In this document: positions 29,315 to 38,582 of the stretch, one piece after another
How the letters are laid out: every line of letters starts with the position of its first letter
Position numbering within the stretch: position 1 is the first letter of the stretch
Program-made: the position numbers and the translations under genes
Notes under the pieces: generated by a model
What the model saw: the letters and a program-made list of their open reading frames with translations, nothing else
What the model was told of the DNA's origin: nothing
Databases searched by the model: none
Assembly (NCBI RefSeq): GCF_009827635.1
Contig: NZ_WTYW01000001.1
Span: 1,196,001 to 1,260,000 of the forward strand
Source: Parapontixanthobacter aurantiacus
Lineage (GTDB): Bacteria > Pseudomonadota > Alphaproteobacteria > Sphingomonadales > Sphingomonadaceae
Direction of reading: 5' to 3'
DNA: 64,000 nt

Positions 29315-31191
29315 TTAGTCGCGTTTGCCCACGAAGACGCCGGCGGCATCAAGCGTCTGATCAGACATTGCCGGGTCGGCGGTTGTAACGGAAAAACCGC
29401 CGCCGACTTCTTCCGGATTGCTCCCGAACAGATAACCGAAAATCGAGCCGACAGTCTCCGCGGTTCCGTTCAACAGATCGCTGGCCGACAGTTCATTGCC
29501 GGAAATTAGCCCATCGCTCGAACTATAGCTGCCCAAATCGCGTTCTGCTCCGGTTGCCCGATCGATACCGATTAGAGTGAGGAGGCTGCCCCACATTCCG
29601 TCGCTGAAGTTGACAGTAACCTGCGTCGTACCCCCCAGATCGTAATAACGATCGTCGGCTCCCTGGCTGGTTGCGGCGCCCAAGACGATGCCGGAATAGC
29701 TTGCCAACCCGGTTGAAGGGACTTGCGCGGCATCCGTCTTGAAACCGAACGCAACGTAGTGCCGCCAAGTCTCGAAGCCGTTGCTCATCTGCCAATATCC
29801 CATTTTGGTGTAGGTCAGGTCTACAAGCGGATTATCGGCTGTGTTGTTGAGAAGAACGAGACCATCTCCACCGGTCGTCGACACGATCGATGGATTCCCA
29901 TAATGGGTATAAGCTAACGTACTTTTATCCGGGTCAATTTCTGTAGCAAAAAACGGAAACGTGTTTGCAAGGTTCCATATCCCCGCCCTGGCATCATAAC
30001 GCACGTTGCCATCGCCGATCATGCCACCGCTACCTGGACGTACCACTTTTATGAAATGCTGAGCGATCGCACCGGTCCCCTGATCGAACCGGGTGATTTC
30101 TTCAACTACGATCGGATCCCACGAAGCGGCGTCCCCAAGATCCCTCAAGGAAGAAGCGAAACCGCGGAACTGGTTGTTACTGGAACCAACCAAAGTGCCG
30201 ACGCAATCGACCCTATCGGATGAGCCTGAAAAGTAGGCGCCCACTTCTTCGGCGCCACGCCCGAAGAACTGACCGTTCCAAGATCCCAAGGAACCGGCGA
30301 GATTGAACTCCCCGCTGAAGGTTTCGGAGGAGCCGATCGCTGCCGTGCCTTCGTAGTTGAAACCGATGTAGCCATTGGTGTCCGTGCCGCCCCCGTTTAT
30401 CAGATCGATGTACCTCGAAATTCCGATAACATAGACAGTTCCCGCACCGAAATCGGCGGTTAACATCCCGGGGAATCCGCCTATCAGCAGATAGGCCGTT
30501 TCGTTCTTAGCGGTAAGCATCCCAAGTAAATTTACCGAGTAGGTCGCGCTGCCAGTCGTAGGAACCGCGGATGCTACGGTCGGCACGCCGAAAACAAAAA
30601 CGTCGGACGAAACATTGTATTTCGATCCGTCGAAGCGCTGCTCCAGATACTGACCGTGTCCTACCCAGTTCAGGCGGGCGGTGGGCGTATTTGGCACTGA
30701 CGAACAGTTCTTCCGAGCCATTAGAGAGCGTCCGAAGGTAGCCATTGTAGGGAAGCCGCTCGTTGGTAGCATCGACGAGCTCTAGTTCAGCTTGAGTGAA
30801 AGCCTTTTCACCTTCTGACCGAAAAAGGGTGTAACGCATGGTTGCCGGGTCGTATCGGATCGAAAGCGAAGGGTCGGACACCGCCATGTCCTGAACCGAG
30901 CCTTCAGCGCTAATGGTCCCTTCGATCCGCCCGTCCGCTGCATCAAACGTATAAGCGGTCGAAAGATTGACCAGCGAGGTCGGTAGCGGCTTCGGAGCGG
31001 GAGTGGGACTGGGCGTGGGAGCCGGTGCCGGGGCTGGCGTCGGAGAAGGGCTCGGTGAGGGACTTGGCGAAGGCGCCGGGCCCCCGGTCCGCGGAGGGGG
31101 GCGTACTGCCGACCCCGCCCCCGCCACCACATGCCGACAGGGCGAAAGCCATCGCGCAAGCCTACGCCTGCAACCCAACGCGAATATTCAT
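29315..31191 (-). pseudogene. TbpB-like (Slam-dependent) surface lipoprotein, broken
   Basis: The region encodes a surface lipoprotein related to transferrin-binding-protein-B barrels. The pieces in order are MNIRVGLQA, an in-frame TAG (31162-31164), then AFALSACGGGGGVGSTPP (lipobox SAC), a frameshift near 31078-31100 in a G/C run into the Pro-rich linker SPSPTPAPAPAP, a TbpB-like domain, a second frameshift near 30660-30700, and a long intact part with motifs such as TADFGAGTVYVIG, SWNGQFFGRGAEEVG, and FGSNPEEVGGGFS. The three lesions make it a pseudogene unless they are sequencing errors. Its ancestral ATG lies 13 bases after the ancestral slam stop. Confidence 0.8.
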
Positions 31192-31282
31192 TTTGCGAAA
31201 ACCCCTAAAAAGCAGCCACAATCCCTATTTCGGCTGCGAAACGGTCATAATCATCTATTCCAATAGTTGAAAGATTCTTTTC

Positions 31283-32539
31283 TTAGCTCAGTTGAACTTG
31301 CGGGGCGAATGTACCGACACGAAAGCTTCGGAAGGTTCCTGCAATACTGGTCGTGAAACGATCGTCCTTGCGGCGCTCCGGATAAAGAAAAAGCCGCCGG
31401 TCGGCTTCGAGATGCGAATAGCCTGCCCGTACCAGCGCCGTCGTGCTGCCGAACTCGCGATAGGCATAGAAATCGATGTCGCCCGAGGCCGTCGCGTAGC
31501 CTTCGTCATTGGCAAAGTTGCGGCTGGCCGAAACGCTGCCGCCGATCCCCGTGCGCGCATCGAGAGAGCGGTCGAGGCCGACCGACGCCGTCGCGACTTC
31601 AGCATCGCGCAGATCGTTGAGCTGGTCGTCGCTGTAGATGAGCGCGGCATCGAGGTTGAGCTGCGTTCTCGGGTTCAGCGGATGGCGCATCCGTCCGGTC
31701 ACGCCATAGGATTTGGTGTATAAAATTCCGCCGAACCAGCGCCAGTTCGCTACGCCGGAGACCTCTATATAGTCGGTTCCCGAACGGATCTCGGAGCCGA
31801 TCTGCCCGCCGACGATGATGTCGTTGAAGGCGCTTTCGCGATAGAAGCGCCCGCTGCCGTTGAACCCGAGCGCGAGCGTGGCATGTTCGTCGGTCGGAAT
31901 GCGGGCAAAGGCTCGGAGGCGCGAAGACAAGCCGATGCCCGATTGCGCCCGTGCATCCTCGCTGAGGTCGAAATCGCCGATGATTGTCTCGAGCGTATCG
32001 GACTGCGTCGCGCGGTTGATGTTGGTGTCGGGCGCGAAAGCGAGCTGGAAGTTGACGCCGAACGGCTTCGCCTGGTTGAGACGGCCCGTGAAGAAGCGCA
32101 CCAGTCGCTCGACTTCCGGCGGCAGTCCGGCCGCCTGGGCGGCACGCAATTCGCGCTCGGCCGCGCGCACTTCGCCGAGATCGGCGAGAACGCGTCCCAG
32201 TTCGAGGCGGACGCGGGCCGTTTCGGGTTGCTCGTCGAGGATCTGGCGCAGCAGCACCTCGGCATCGCGTGGCCGCGACTGGCTGTAGGCCAGCATCATC
32301 GCGAGGCGGAAGCGTGCCTCGTTGCGAAGGGCGACGTCGGGATTGGTAGCGAGAGCGCGATAGGCTGTCTCCGCGAGCTCGTAATTGCCGGCATCGCGCG
32401 CTGCGTCGGCGAAGGCGAACAATTGCGCCGGCGTCAGTTCGCGCGTGGCGACCGGCTGACCGTTCGACTGCGCGAGAACTGGAAACGGCGCAACGGCAAC
32501 AAGGACGGCGGCAGCGAGCCGAACAACATTCGAAGACAT
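31283..32539 (-). CDS. surface lipoprotein assembly modifier (Slam, DUF560), C-terminally truncated
   Basis: Slam proteins move TbpB-like lipoproteins to the cell surface. This 418-residue product has a signal peptide (VLVAVAPFPVLAQ), N-terminal TPR-like helices (AETAYRALATNPDVALRNEARFRLA), and a 14-strand barrel domain (VNFQLAFAPDTNINRAT, SYGVTGRMRHPL, GTFAPQV). It stops at QLS, where relatives continue. The frame after the TAA continues for 26 residues (31205-31282) as EKNLSTIGIDDYDRFAAEIG and then IVAAF, ending in the C-terminal Phe of an outer-membrane barrel. An ochre stop therefore seems to have replaced a codon, removing the last strand or two. Confidence 0.85.
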   Translation of the reverse strand: MSSNVVRLAAAVLVAVAPFPVLAQSNGQPVATRELTPAQLFAFADAARDAGNYELAETAYRALATNPDVALRNEARFRLAMMLAYSQSRPRDAEVLLRQILDEQPETARVRLELGRVLADLGEVRAAERELRAAQAAGLPPEVERLVRFFTGRLNQAKPFGVNFQLAFAPDTNINRATQSDTLETIIGDFDLSEDARAQSGIGLSSRLRAFARIPTDEHATLALGFNGSGRFYRESAFNDIIVGGQIGSEIRSGTDYIEVSGVANWRWFGGILYTKSYGVTGRMRHPLNPRTQLNLDAALIYSDDQLNDLRDAEVATASVGLDRSLDARTGIGGSVSASRNFANDEGYATASGDIDFYAYREFGSTTALVRAGYSHLEADRRLFLYPERRKDDRFTTSIAGTFRSFRVGTFAPQVQLS

Positions 32540-32732
32540 GAAAACCTAGCGACCGTAACCATAAGGATCGCCGTGCGGTAGCATAGATCTATTATCAAAC
32601 CATCGCGGTTTTTCGGACGGTAGAGTGGATAAGACTATGGCAGCAAGTCTTTCTTGCGGCGGCAAAAAAGTCTTAACCCGTTCTTGGTAAAGCGGTCGCA
32701 GGGACACTTAAGCGGGCCGGATAGCAGCGAAT

Positions 32733-33896
32733 ATGGACAGGTTTTACGGCGTTTCGCTGCGCGACATCATCCACGCGGACGAGGAGATCCATCGCGAGAT
32801 GGTCCGTTCGCTGGCCGACCGCGAAGTCCAGACGTTCACATCCAACCTGTTCGGCGTTCTCGCCTGCGCGATCGTCGCGATGATCCTGCCGATGTCGGGA
32901 GCCCTGACCGTCGCCATAGGCCTGCGCCTCCTTGCTATTGCGGCAACCCGGCTCGCCAGCCTTCATCTCGCATACCGGATCAAGAAGAGAAAACCCTATC
33001 TGCGCGCGCTGCGGCTGCTCGGCATGAGCCTGTGCTTCAGCGGCGCGACCTGGGCCGTACTGTTATGGCCGATCTTCGGCAACACCACCGTCGAACCGCT
33101 CGCCTGGCTGCTCATCGGGCTGGCGACCGTGGGCGTCTCGCTCGTCGCGGCGGTCCTCGGCCCGCTACCCAAGATCCTGCTCGGCTTCGTCGCCTCGTTC
33201 TGCGGCACGCTGGCGATGGGGCTGTTCATTCATCCGACGCCCGTCGCGCTCGTCTACATCCTCGCCCTCGCCGCCATCGGAGGCGGCGTGATCGCATTCA
33301 GCCTCGGAATGGCGCGACAGGCTTATGCCGTATCCGCCGTCCTCGTCGCCAATCACCGGCTGGGCGAGGAACTCACCGAAGCACTGGAGCAGGCGAACTT
33401 TCTATCGCTGCACGATCCGCTGACCGGCTTGAAGAACCGCCGCGCCTTTTTCGAGATGGAAGGATGGATTGCAGCACAGCCGGTCGAGCGGCACGTGCTG
33501 GCGATCGACCTCGATCACTTCAAGTCGATCAACGACCGTTTCGGCCATGCCGCGGGCGACCGCGTTCTGGTCGAGGCGGCGCGCATCCTGCGCGATGTGG
33601 CGCGCGAGGTACCGGGCGGACCGCATTGCGCGGTGCGAACGGGCGGAGAAGAATTCATCGTCCTGCTCAGCGGCGTCGATTCGCTCGCCGCCAAGGGCGT
33701 GGCAGAAATCGTCCTCGCCCGGATGCGCTCGCTGGACCTGTCCTACATCGCCCCCGATCTTGAAATTTCAGTGTCCATCGGCCGGGCGGAATGCGCGCCG
33801 GATACGTCGCTCGAAGCGGCTCTCATGGCCGCCGACAAGGCCCTGTTCGCAGCGAAGCGCGGAGGACGCAACCGCATCGAGCGAGCCGCAGCCTGA
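32733..33896 (+). CDS. membrane-anchored GGDEF diguanylate cyclase
   Basis: A 387-residue predicted inner-membrane protein with about six N-terminal hydrophobic helices (residues 38-215) acting as a sensor module, and a C-terminal GGDEF domain from about residue 225. The active-site motif is GGEEF at 304-308, with LSLHDPLTGLKNRRAFF and IDLDHFKSINDRFGHAAGD upstream and SISVGR-like SVSIGRAE downstream, so c-di-GMP synthesis is expected. No RxxD inhibitory site is seen at the usual spacing before GGEEF. The signal sensed is unknown. Confidence 0.9.
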   Translation: MDRFYGVSLRDIIHADEEIHREMVRSLADREVQTFTSNLFGVLACAIVAMILPMSGALTVAIGLRLLAIAATRLASLHLAYRIKKRKPYLRALRLLGMSLCFSGATWAVLLWPIFGNTTVEPLAWLLIGLATVGVSLVAAVLGPLPKILLGFVASFCGTLAMGLFIHPTPVALVYILALAAIGGGVIAFSLGMARQAYAVSAVLVANHRLGEELTEALEQANFLSLHDPLTGLKNRRAFFEMEGWIAAQPVERHVLAIDLDHFKSINDRFGHAAGDRVLVEAARILRDVAREVPGGPHCAVRTGGEEFIVLLSGVDSLAAKGVAEIVLARMRSLDLSYIAPDLEISVSIGRAECAPDTSLEAALMAADKALFAAKRGGRNRIERAAA

Positions 33897-33913
33897 AGCA
33901 GAAGCAACAACGC

Positions 33914-34924
33914 TCAGAAAAGGTCGCTGGGGACCTCCATCGCGATACCCGACTGCTTTGCCACCATGCCGACCCACTGACCGACCTGTTCCATTTCCTC
34001 GCGGGTCACCGGGCTGCTGCTGCGCGCCCGGTCGTCCGCCTCCTTGGTCGCAAAGTCGCTCCCGCCCTTCGAATATTCGCCGAAGACCGGGCTTGCGCCG
34101 ACCGCGTCCGCGCGTTCGCGGGGCAGATCGATGCCCGCGAGCTTGAGCGCGGCGATAAGGGTGTCCGCCTTGTGCTCGTTGAACCGGTCGCCGTCTAGAC
34201 TGACCATCCGTTCGCCCGCCCGCCCGACCGCATTGCGGGCGTTGAGTTCGAACCATCGCCGGTTGAGCAGCCATGCCGCCCCCGCCGCCTGCAGGTCGGT
34301 CATGAGGTAGGTCTCGCGCCCGTCCATGCCGAGATCGAGCGTCGCGTAGGATTGCAATTCCAGATACAGCTGCCGACCCCAGCGGCGCCCCATCATGCCC
34401 TTGCGGATCACCGCCTCGAGGAAGGCGGGCAGCGCGTTGCTCATCAGGATCGCCCGCGCATCGGGTCGCGCCTCCATCAGCGCCGGGATCAACATGTTCG
34501 TATGATTGCTCGGCTTGACGAACACGGCCTGCCTGCCCGGATGCGGGCGCGAGAGCAGGTCGAGCACCGGCTTTAGGAGCGGTCCCGCCTGCTGCCCGGC
34601 CCCTGCGAGGCTGGCGAAGATTCCCGGCTCGCTCATTCCGATACTGAACCCAGGGATGTTGAGCGCGCGGACCAGCAAGGTCGAGCGGCAGAACGCTGTG
34701 TGAAAAATGAAATGCAGCGGCCCGGTTGGGAAGTCGAGCGCGATGACCTCGTCGAAGGACAGGCTGGCGCTGTCGCTGGCTTCGGTCGGTTGCTGATCCG
34801 CAAGGAAGGCGGTCTCTGCGAACCGTTCGGGCCGGAGGCGGACGAATGTCATCCGGCGCGTGGCAAAATCCGCCTTGTGCGGCAGCCACAGGGGATCGGC
34901 GGCGATTTCGGCAGAGGTCGGCAT
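33914..34924 (-). CDS. sulfotransferase-like hypothetical protein
   Basis: A 336-residue soluble protein. The stretch IFHTAFCRSTLLVRALNIPG resembles the 5'-phosphosulfate (P-loop-like) motif of sulfotransferases, and MSEPGIFASLAG and RQAVFVKPSNHTNMLIPAL fit the same fold. There is no signal peptide. The acceptor substrate is unknown and no PAPS or other sulfation genes are nearby, so the call is tentative. It is convergent with the GGDEF gene, 17 bases apart. Confidence 0.5.
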   Translation of the reverse strand: MPTSAEIAADPLWLPHKADFATRRMTFVRLRPERFAETAFLADQQPTEASDSASLSFDEVIALDFPTGPLHFIFHTAFCRSTLLVRALNIPGFSIGMSEPGIFASLAGAGQQAGPLLKPVLDLLSRPHPGRQAVFVKPSNHTNMLIPALMEARPDARAILMSNALPAFLEAVIRKGMMGRRWGRQLYLELQSYATLDLGMDGRETYLMTDLQAAGAAWLLNRRWFELNARNAVGRAGERMVSLDGDRFNEHKADTLIAALKLAGIDLPRERADAVGASPVFGEYSKGGSDFATKEADDRARSSSPVTREEMEQVGQWVGMVAKQSGIAMEVPSDLF

Positions 34925-35252
34925 GGCATGAGCCTTAGCGGGCCGCTCGCCCGCATCAAGTTCGCTCTCGCCGAAAAAGCCAAAGAAATCTTCCCGCTGT
35001 GATGTCCGTCACGGCCATGAAGGGCGAGCGCGCCTATTACCCACTGCGGAGCCGAGAGGTTCCATGCGACCCGAAGACTAGACCCGGATGAAGCCGCCTC
35101 CCTCGCAGGACAGCGCGCTTCGTCCGGGCTTTTTTGTTGCAATTGGGGAACGTTCCCTTTGGCACGGCCAGCTGAAGGCCAGTGGCGGCGAAGCGAGGAC
35201 CGTTCGCCAAGTCCGCCCGTTATTTAGATGAACGGGAAACAATCTGTCGCGC
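34925..35252. other. 328-base intergenic region with an orphan terminator
   Basis: No protein-coding gene was found. The region separates divergent genes and contains a strong plus-strand terminator hairpin at 35083-35135 that follows no annotated gene. The preceding 100-150 bases could be a small RNA; see the findings. Confidence 0.5.
35083..35135 (+). terminator. orphan Rho-independent terminator
   Basis: CCCGGATGAAGC pairs with GCTTCGTCCGGG (one mismatch) across a loop of about 20 bases, followed by TTTTTT. No gene ends upstream on this strand, which points to an unannotated transcript such as a small RNA. Confidence 0.75.
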
Positions 35253-36101
35253 TTGCGCGGCCCGATTGTGGAGAACGTAACAGGAGAACGCCCTATCCAG
35301 CATCGTCATGCCATTACATCACTCACTTACCGACCGTCCTATCGTTCGGTGGTGCGCGTCGGCGGACGTGCTGCCAATCGTTCGAGGCAGCGCATTACGC
35401 GGCTGAAGGGCCGATTGGTCGAACGGCGTCTCGAACGAAGGGCTAACGCGGGCGGCAAACGCCGCCGCAAACGCAAGATCGCGCTCGCCGCTTCTGCGGG
35501 AACCGTGGCGATCACTACCGGAGCCGTCGACATCATGGCCCCGTCCGCCGTCGAAGCACACCAGCTTTCCGTCCTCAATGCGAGCGAACACCGGGTCCCG
35601 GCGCATCTCCTGTCGGCGAGCGACGAAATGAAGCAGGCGATGATCGAGGAGGAAGGCGCGCGCAAGACCGTCTATCTCGATGTTGCAGGCAATCCGACCG
35701 TTGGCGTCGGCCATCTGGTGACGCCGGATGACGGGCTATCCGTCGGCGACCGGATCAGCGACGACCAAATTCTCGATTTGCTCGAAAAGGATCTGCGCAT
35801 CGCGGAGCGTGCCGCCGTCCGCCTGCTCGGCGATCTGCCCGTTCACCAGCACGAATTCGATGCTCTCGTTGATCTCATCTTCAATGTCGGCGAAGGCAAT
35901 GTTTCCGAGCGCGCAAGCCCGCGCCTTAACCAGGCGATTGCCAGCGGCGATTACCAGGGTATTGCGGATGAACTCTCCTATCACCATGCCGCAGGAAGCA
36001 AGGCGAAGGGCCTGATCTATCGCAGCGAGCGACGCGCCAACATCTTCATGGAAGCATCTTACGACGATCCCCGCGAGATCGGCAGCGGTCAGTTTACCTG
36101 A
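35253..36101 (+). CDS. T4-type (GH24) lysozyme domain protein
   Basis: A protein of up to 282 residues. The C-terminal lysozyme domain (about 120-275) has the T4-lysozyme triad: Glu134, Asp143 and Thr149 in EGARKTVYLDVAGNPT, followed by VGVGH, with the family spacing of 9 and 6. The N-terminus is strongly basic (RRRKRKIALAASAGTVAITTGA), with one hydrophobic segment that could anchor or export the protein. The start is uncertain: TTG at 35253, GTG at 35268, or a GTG near 35352. No holin or other phage genes lie nearby, so a domesticated muramidase is likely. Confidence 0.8.
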   Translation: MRGPIVENVTGERPIQHRHAITSLTYRPSYRSVVRVGGRAANRSRQRITRLKGRLVERRLERRANAGGKRRRKRKIALAASAGTVAITTGAVDIMAPSAVEAHQLSVLNASEHRVPAHLLSASDEMKQAMIEEEGARKTVYLDVAGNPTVGVGHLVTPDDGLSVGDRISDDQILDLLEKDLRIAERAAVRLLGDLPVHQHEFDALVDLIFNVGEGNVSERASPRLNQAIASGDYQGIADELSYHHAAGSKAKGLIYRSERRANIFMEASYDDPREIGSGQFT

Positions 36102-36286
36102 CGGGTCGCTCAGTTCATCCGCAGGCGATGCGCGGCCTGCTACCCACGATGTTAATCCACTATCCGCCGACGCATGCGGGGAACAGGTTGCAAAGGAAAG
36201 CACTTTGCTCTTGAAGCCCTCCATTGCCTCGCGGCGCGACTTCCTCGCGCCTGTGCGGAACAAAGAAACATCGGAGATTATGTCGC

Positions 36287-38545
36287 ATGATCAAGAAATT
36301 GCTGACCGCCAGCGCTACCGGCGCCCTGCTCTCGGCTTGTTCCACCATGGCTGAAGACAACGCTACGACGCGCACCGTGTCGCAGACGCAGGCCCCTGCC
36401 ATTCCGCAAGCGACCGGCTATTTCGCCTCCGACAGCGACCTGCCCTTCCATGCGCCCGATTTCACCGCAATTTCGGATGACGACTTCATGCCGGCCTTCG
36501 AGCAGGCGATGGCCATCCACAAGGCGGAAATTGAGGCTATCAAGGCAAATCCCGAAGCACCTACCTTCGAAAACACGATCGTCGCGCTCGAAACCTCGGG
36601 CCGGATGTTGAACCGTGTTTCGACGGTGTTCTATGCGCTGACGGGCGCGAATACGAACGACACGCTCGATGCGATCGACGCGGAGGTCGGCCCGGAACTC
36701 GCCGCGCATTATGACAGCTTCAGCCTCGATCCCGAACTCTTCGCCCGCGTGAAGGCGGTTTACGACAATCGCGCCGCGATGAGCATGACGCCCGAGGACG
36801 CCAAGCTGCTGGAAGAGACCTATGACGGCTTCGTCCAGTCCGGAGCCTTGCTGACGGCTGCGGAAAAGGAGCAGGTCAAGGCGATCAACACCCGGCTCAG
36901 TGAAACGACCACCGAGTTTTCCCAGCGCGTGCGCAACGCCACGAACGAGAACGCTCTGATCGTCGATGACGCCGCGGCCTTGGCCGGCCTGTCCGACGAC
37001 GAGATCGCGGCCGCCGCCAAGCTGGCGGAAGAGCGCGGACAGCCGGGCAAATATGCCATCGCACTCCAGAACACGACGCAACAGCCGCTGCTTCCCAATC
37101 TTGAAAACCGCGAGACGCGCGAACGCCTGTTCAAGCTGTCCTATAATCGCGCGGTGATGGGCGACGACAATGATACGCGCCTGCTGCTCGCCGAAATTGC
37201 AAAGCTTCGTGCCCAGAAGGCGGCGCTGTTCGACCAGCCCGACTGGGCGAGCTACGCGATGTACGACCGCATGGCGAAGAACCCGCAGACCGCGCTCGAC
37301 TTCATGGAGCAGATGGTCCCCGCCCTCGCCGCGACGCAGCGGCGCGAAGCGGCTCTCCTCAACGAGCAGATCGCAGCGGATGGCGGCGATTTCGAGGTCA
37401 AGCCGTGGGACTGGTATCGCTATGCCGAGCAGGTGCGCAAGGCGCGCTACGACCTCGACGAGAACGCGGTAAAGCCCTATTTCGAACTGACCAGCGTTCT
37501 CGAGGACGGTGTTTTCTACGCCGCGAACAAGCTGTACGGCCTGTCCTTCGAAAAGCGCACTGACCTGCCGGTCTATCATCCGACCGTCACGACCTACACC
37601 GTCTTCGACCGAGACGGCAGCGAACTCGGCATCTTCTACTTCGATCCGTTTCAGCGCCCTTCGAAGCGCGGCGGCGCGTGGATGGGCAATTTCGTCGACC
37701 AGAGCGACCTCTATGGAACGAAGCCCGTCATCTACAACGTGCTGAACATTCCGCAGGCCGCCGAAGGCCAGCCGCAACTCGTCAGCTTCGACAACGTCAA
37801 CACGATCTTCCACGAATTCGGCCATGCGCTGCACGGCCTCTTCGCGGATCAGCGCTTTGCCTCCCTGTCGGGAACGGCGACGGCGCGCGACTTCGTCGAA
37901 TATCCGAGCCAGGTGAACGAGTTGTGGGCGACCTATCCCGAGGTGCTGCGCAATTATGCCAAGCACTACGAGACGGGCGAAACGATTCCCGCCGAACTCA
38001 TCGAGAAGATCGAAGCCGCGGCGCAATTCAACCAGGGCTACGATTTCGGCGAAGTGGTCGAAGCGGCGCTGCTCGACATGAAATGGCATGCGCTGTCGCC
38101 TCAGGAAGCGGCGGCGATCACCACGCCGGCTCAGGTCGATGCGTTCGAGCGCGATGCGCTGGAAGATCTCGGGCTCGAGATCGACCTCGTGCCGCCGCGC
38201 TATCGCAGCAGCTATTTCAACCACATCTTCTCGAACCCGTCGGGCTATTCGGCCGGTTATTACAGCTATCTGTGGACCGAGATGCTCGACCGCGACAGCC
38301 GTAAGTGGTTCCTCGAAAATGGCGGCCTGACGCGCGCCAATGGCGACCATTACCGCGACACGGTTTTGAGCCGGGGCGGCACGATGGACTATTTCGAGAT
38401 GTTCGAGAACTTCGCCGGGCGCCAACCTGATGTTACCCCGATGCTCGAAGCACGCGGCCTCGTCGCGGGCGGCGAAGGCGAAGCGGAGGACATTTCCGAC
38501 GGCGAATTGCCGAGCGATACGGCGGGCATCGATCCCGTCGAGTAA
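36287..38545 (+). CDS. M3-family peptidyl-dipeptidase (Dcp-like), lipoprotein form
   Basis: A 752-residue zinc metallopeptidase of the M3 family that removes C-terminal dipeptides or cleaves short peptides. The catalytic motif FHEFGHALHG has His509, with the downstream glutamate in EYPSQVNELW. The N-terminus is MIKKLLTASATGALLSACST, a lipoprotein signal with lipobox LSAC, so this is an envelope Dcp rather than a cytosolic one. An acidic tail (GEAEDISDGELPSD) ends the protein. The chosen ATG removes an unneeded 21-residue extension. A GC hairpin overlaps the stop region. Confidence 0.9.
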   Translation: MIKKLLTASATGALLSACSTMAEDNATTRTVSQTQAPAIPQATGYFASDSDLPFHAPDFTAISDDDFMPAFEQAMAIHKAEIEAIKANPEAPTFENTIVALETSGRMLNRVSTVFYALTGANTNDTLDAIDAEVGPELAAHYDSFSLDPELFARVKAVYDNRAAMSMTPEDAKLLEETYDGFVQSGALLTAAEKEQVKAINTRLSETTTEFSQRVRNATNENALIVDDAAALAGLSDDEIAAAAKLAEERGQPGKYAIALQNTTQQPLLPNLENRETRERLFKLSYNRAVMGDDNDTRLLLAEIAKLRAQKAALFDQPDWASYAMYDRMAKNPQTALDFMEQMVPALAATQRREAALLNEQIAADGGDFEVKPWDWYRYAEQVRKARYDLDENAVKPYFELTSVLEDGVFYAANKLYGLSFEKRTDLPVYHPTVTTYTVFDRDGSELGIFYFDPFQRPSKRGGAWMGNFVDQSDLYGTKPVIYNVLNIPQAAEGQPQLVSFDNVNTIFHEFGHALHGLFADQRFASLSGTATARDFVEYPSQVNELWATYPEVLRNYAKHYETGETIPAELIEKIEAAAQFNQGYDFGEVVEAALLDMKWHALSPQEAAAITTPAQVDAFERDALEDLGLEIDLVPPRYRSSYFNHIFSNPSGYSAGYYSYLWTEMLDRDSRKWFLENGGLTRANGDHYRDTVLSRGGTMDYFEMFENFAGRQPDVTPMLEARGLVAGGEGEAEDISDGELPSDTAGIDPVE

Positions 38546-38551
38546 TAATGT

Positions 38552-38582
38552 GCGCGGGGGGCGGCGCTAACGCTGCCCCCGC
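38552..38582. terminator. GC-rich hairpin between convergent genes
   Basis: GCGGGGGGCGGCG and CGCTGCCCCCGC form a strong, nearly perfect stem with loop CTAA, just past the M3 peptidase stop and overlapping the 3' end of the convergent gene. No T-run is seen on either side, so the terminator call is moderate. Confidence 0.4.

Noticed and set aside
34930-35140. SRP 4.5S RNA or 6S RNA in the orphan terminator region
   Set aside because: The conserved SRP loop sequence (GGAAGGAAGCA-like) is absent, and no long 6S-type central bubble could be drawn by eye.
36278-38425. A 715-codon open frame antisense to the M3 peptidase
   Set aside because: Shadow of a gene with an intact HEFGH motif; no family features of its own.
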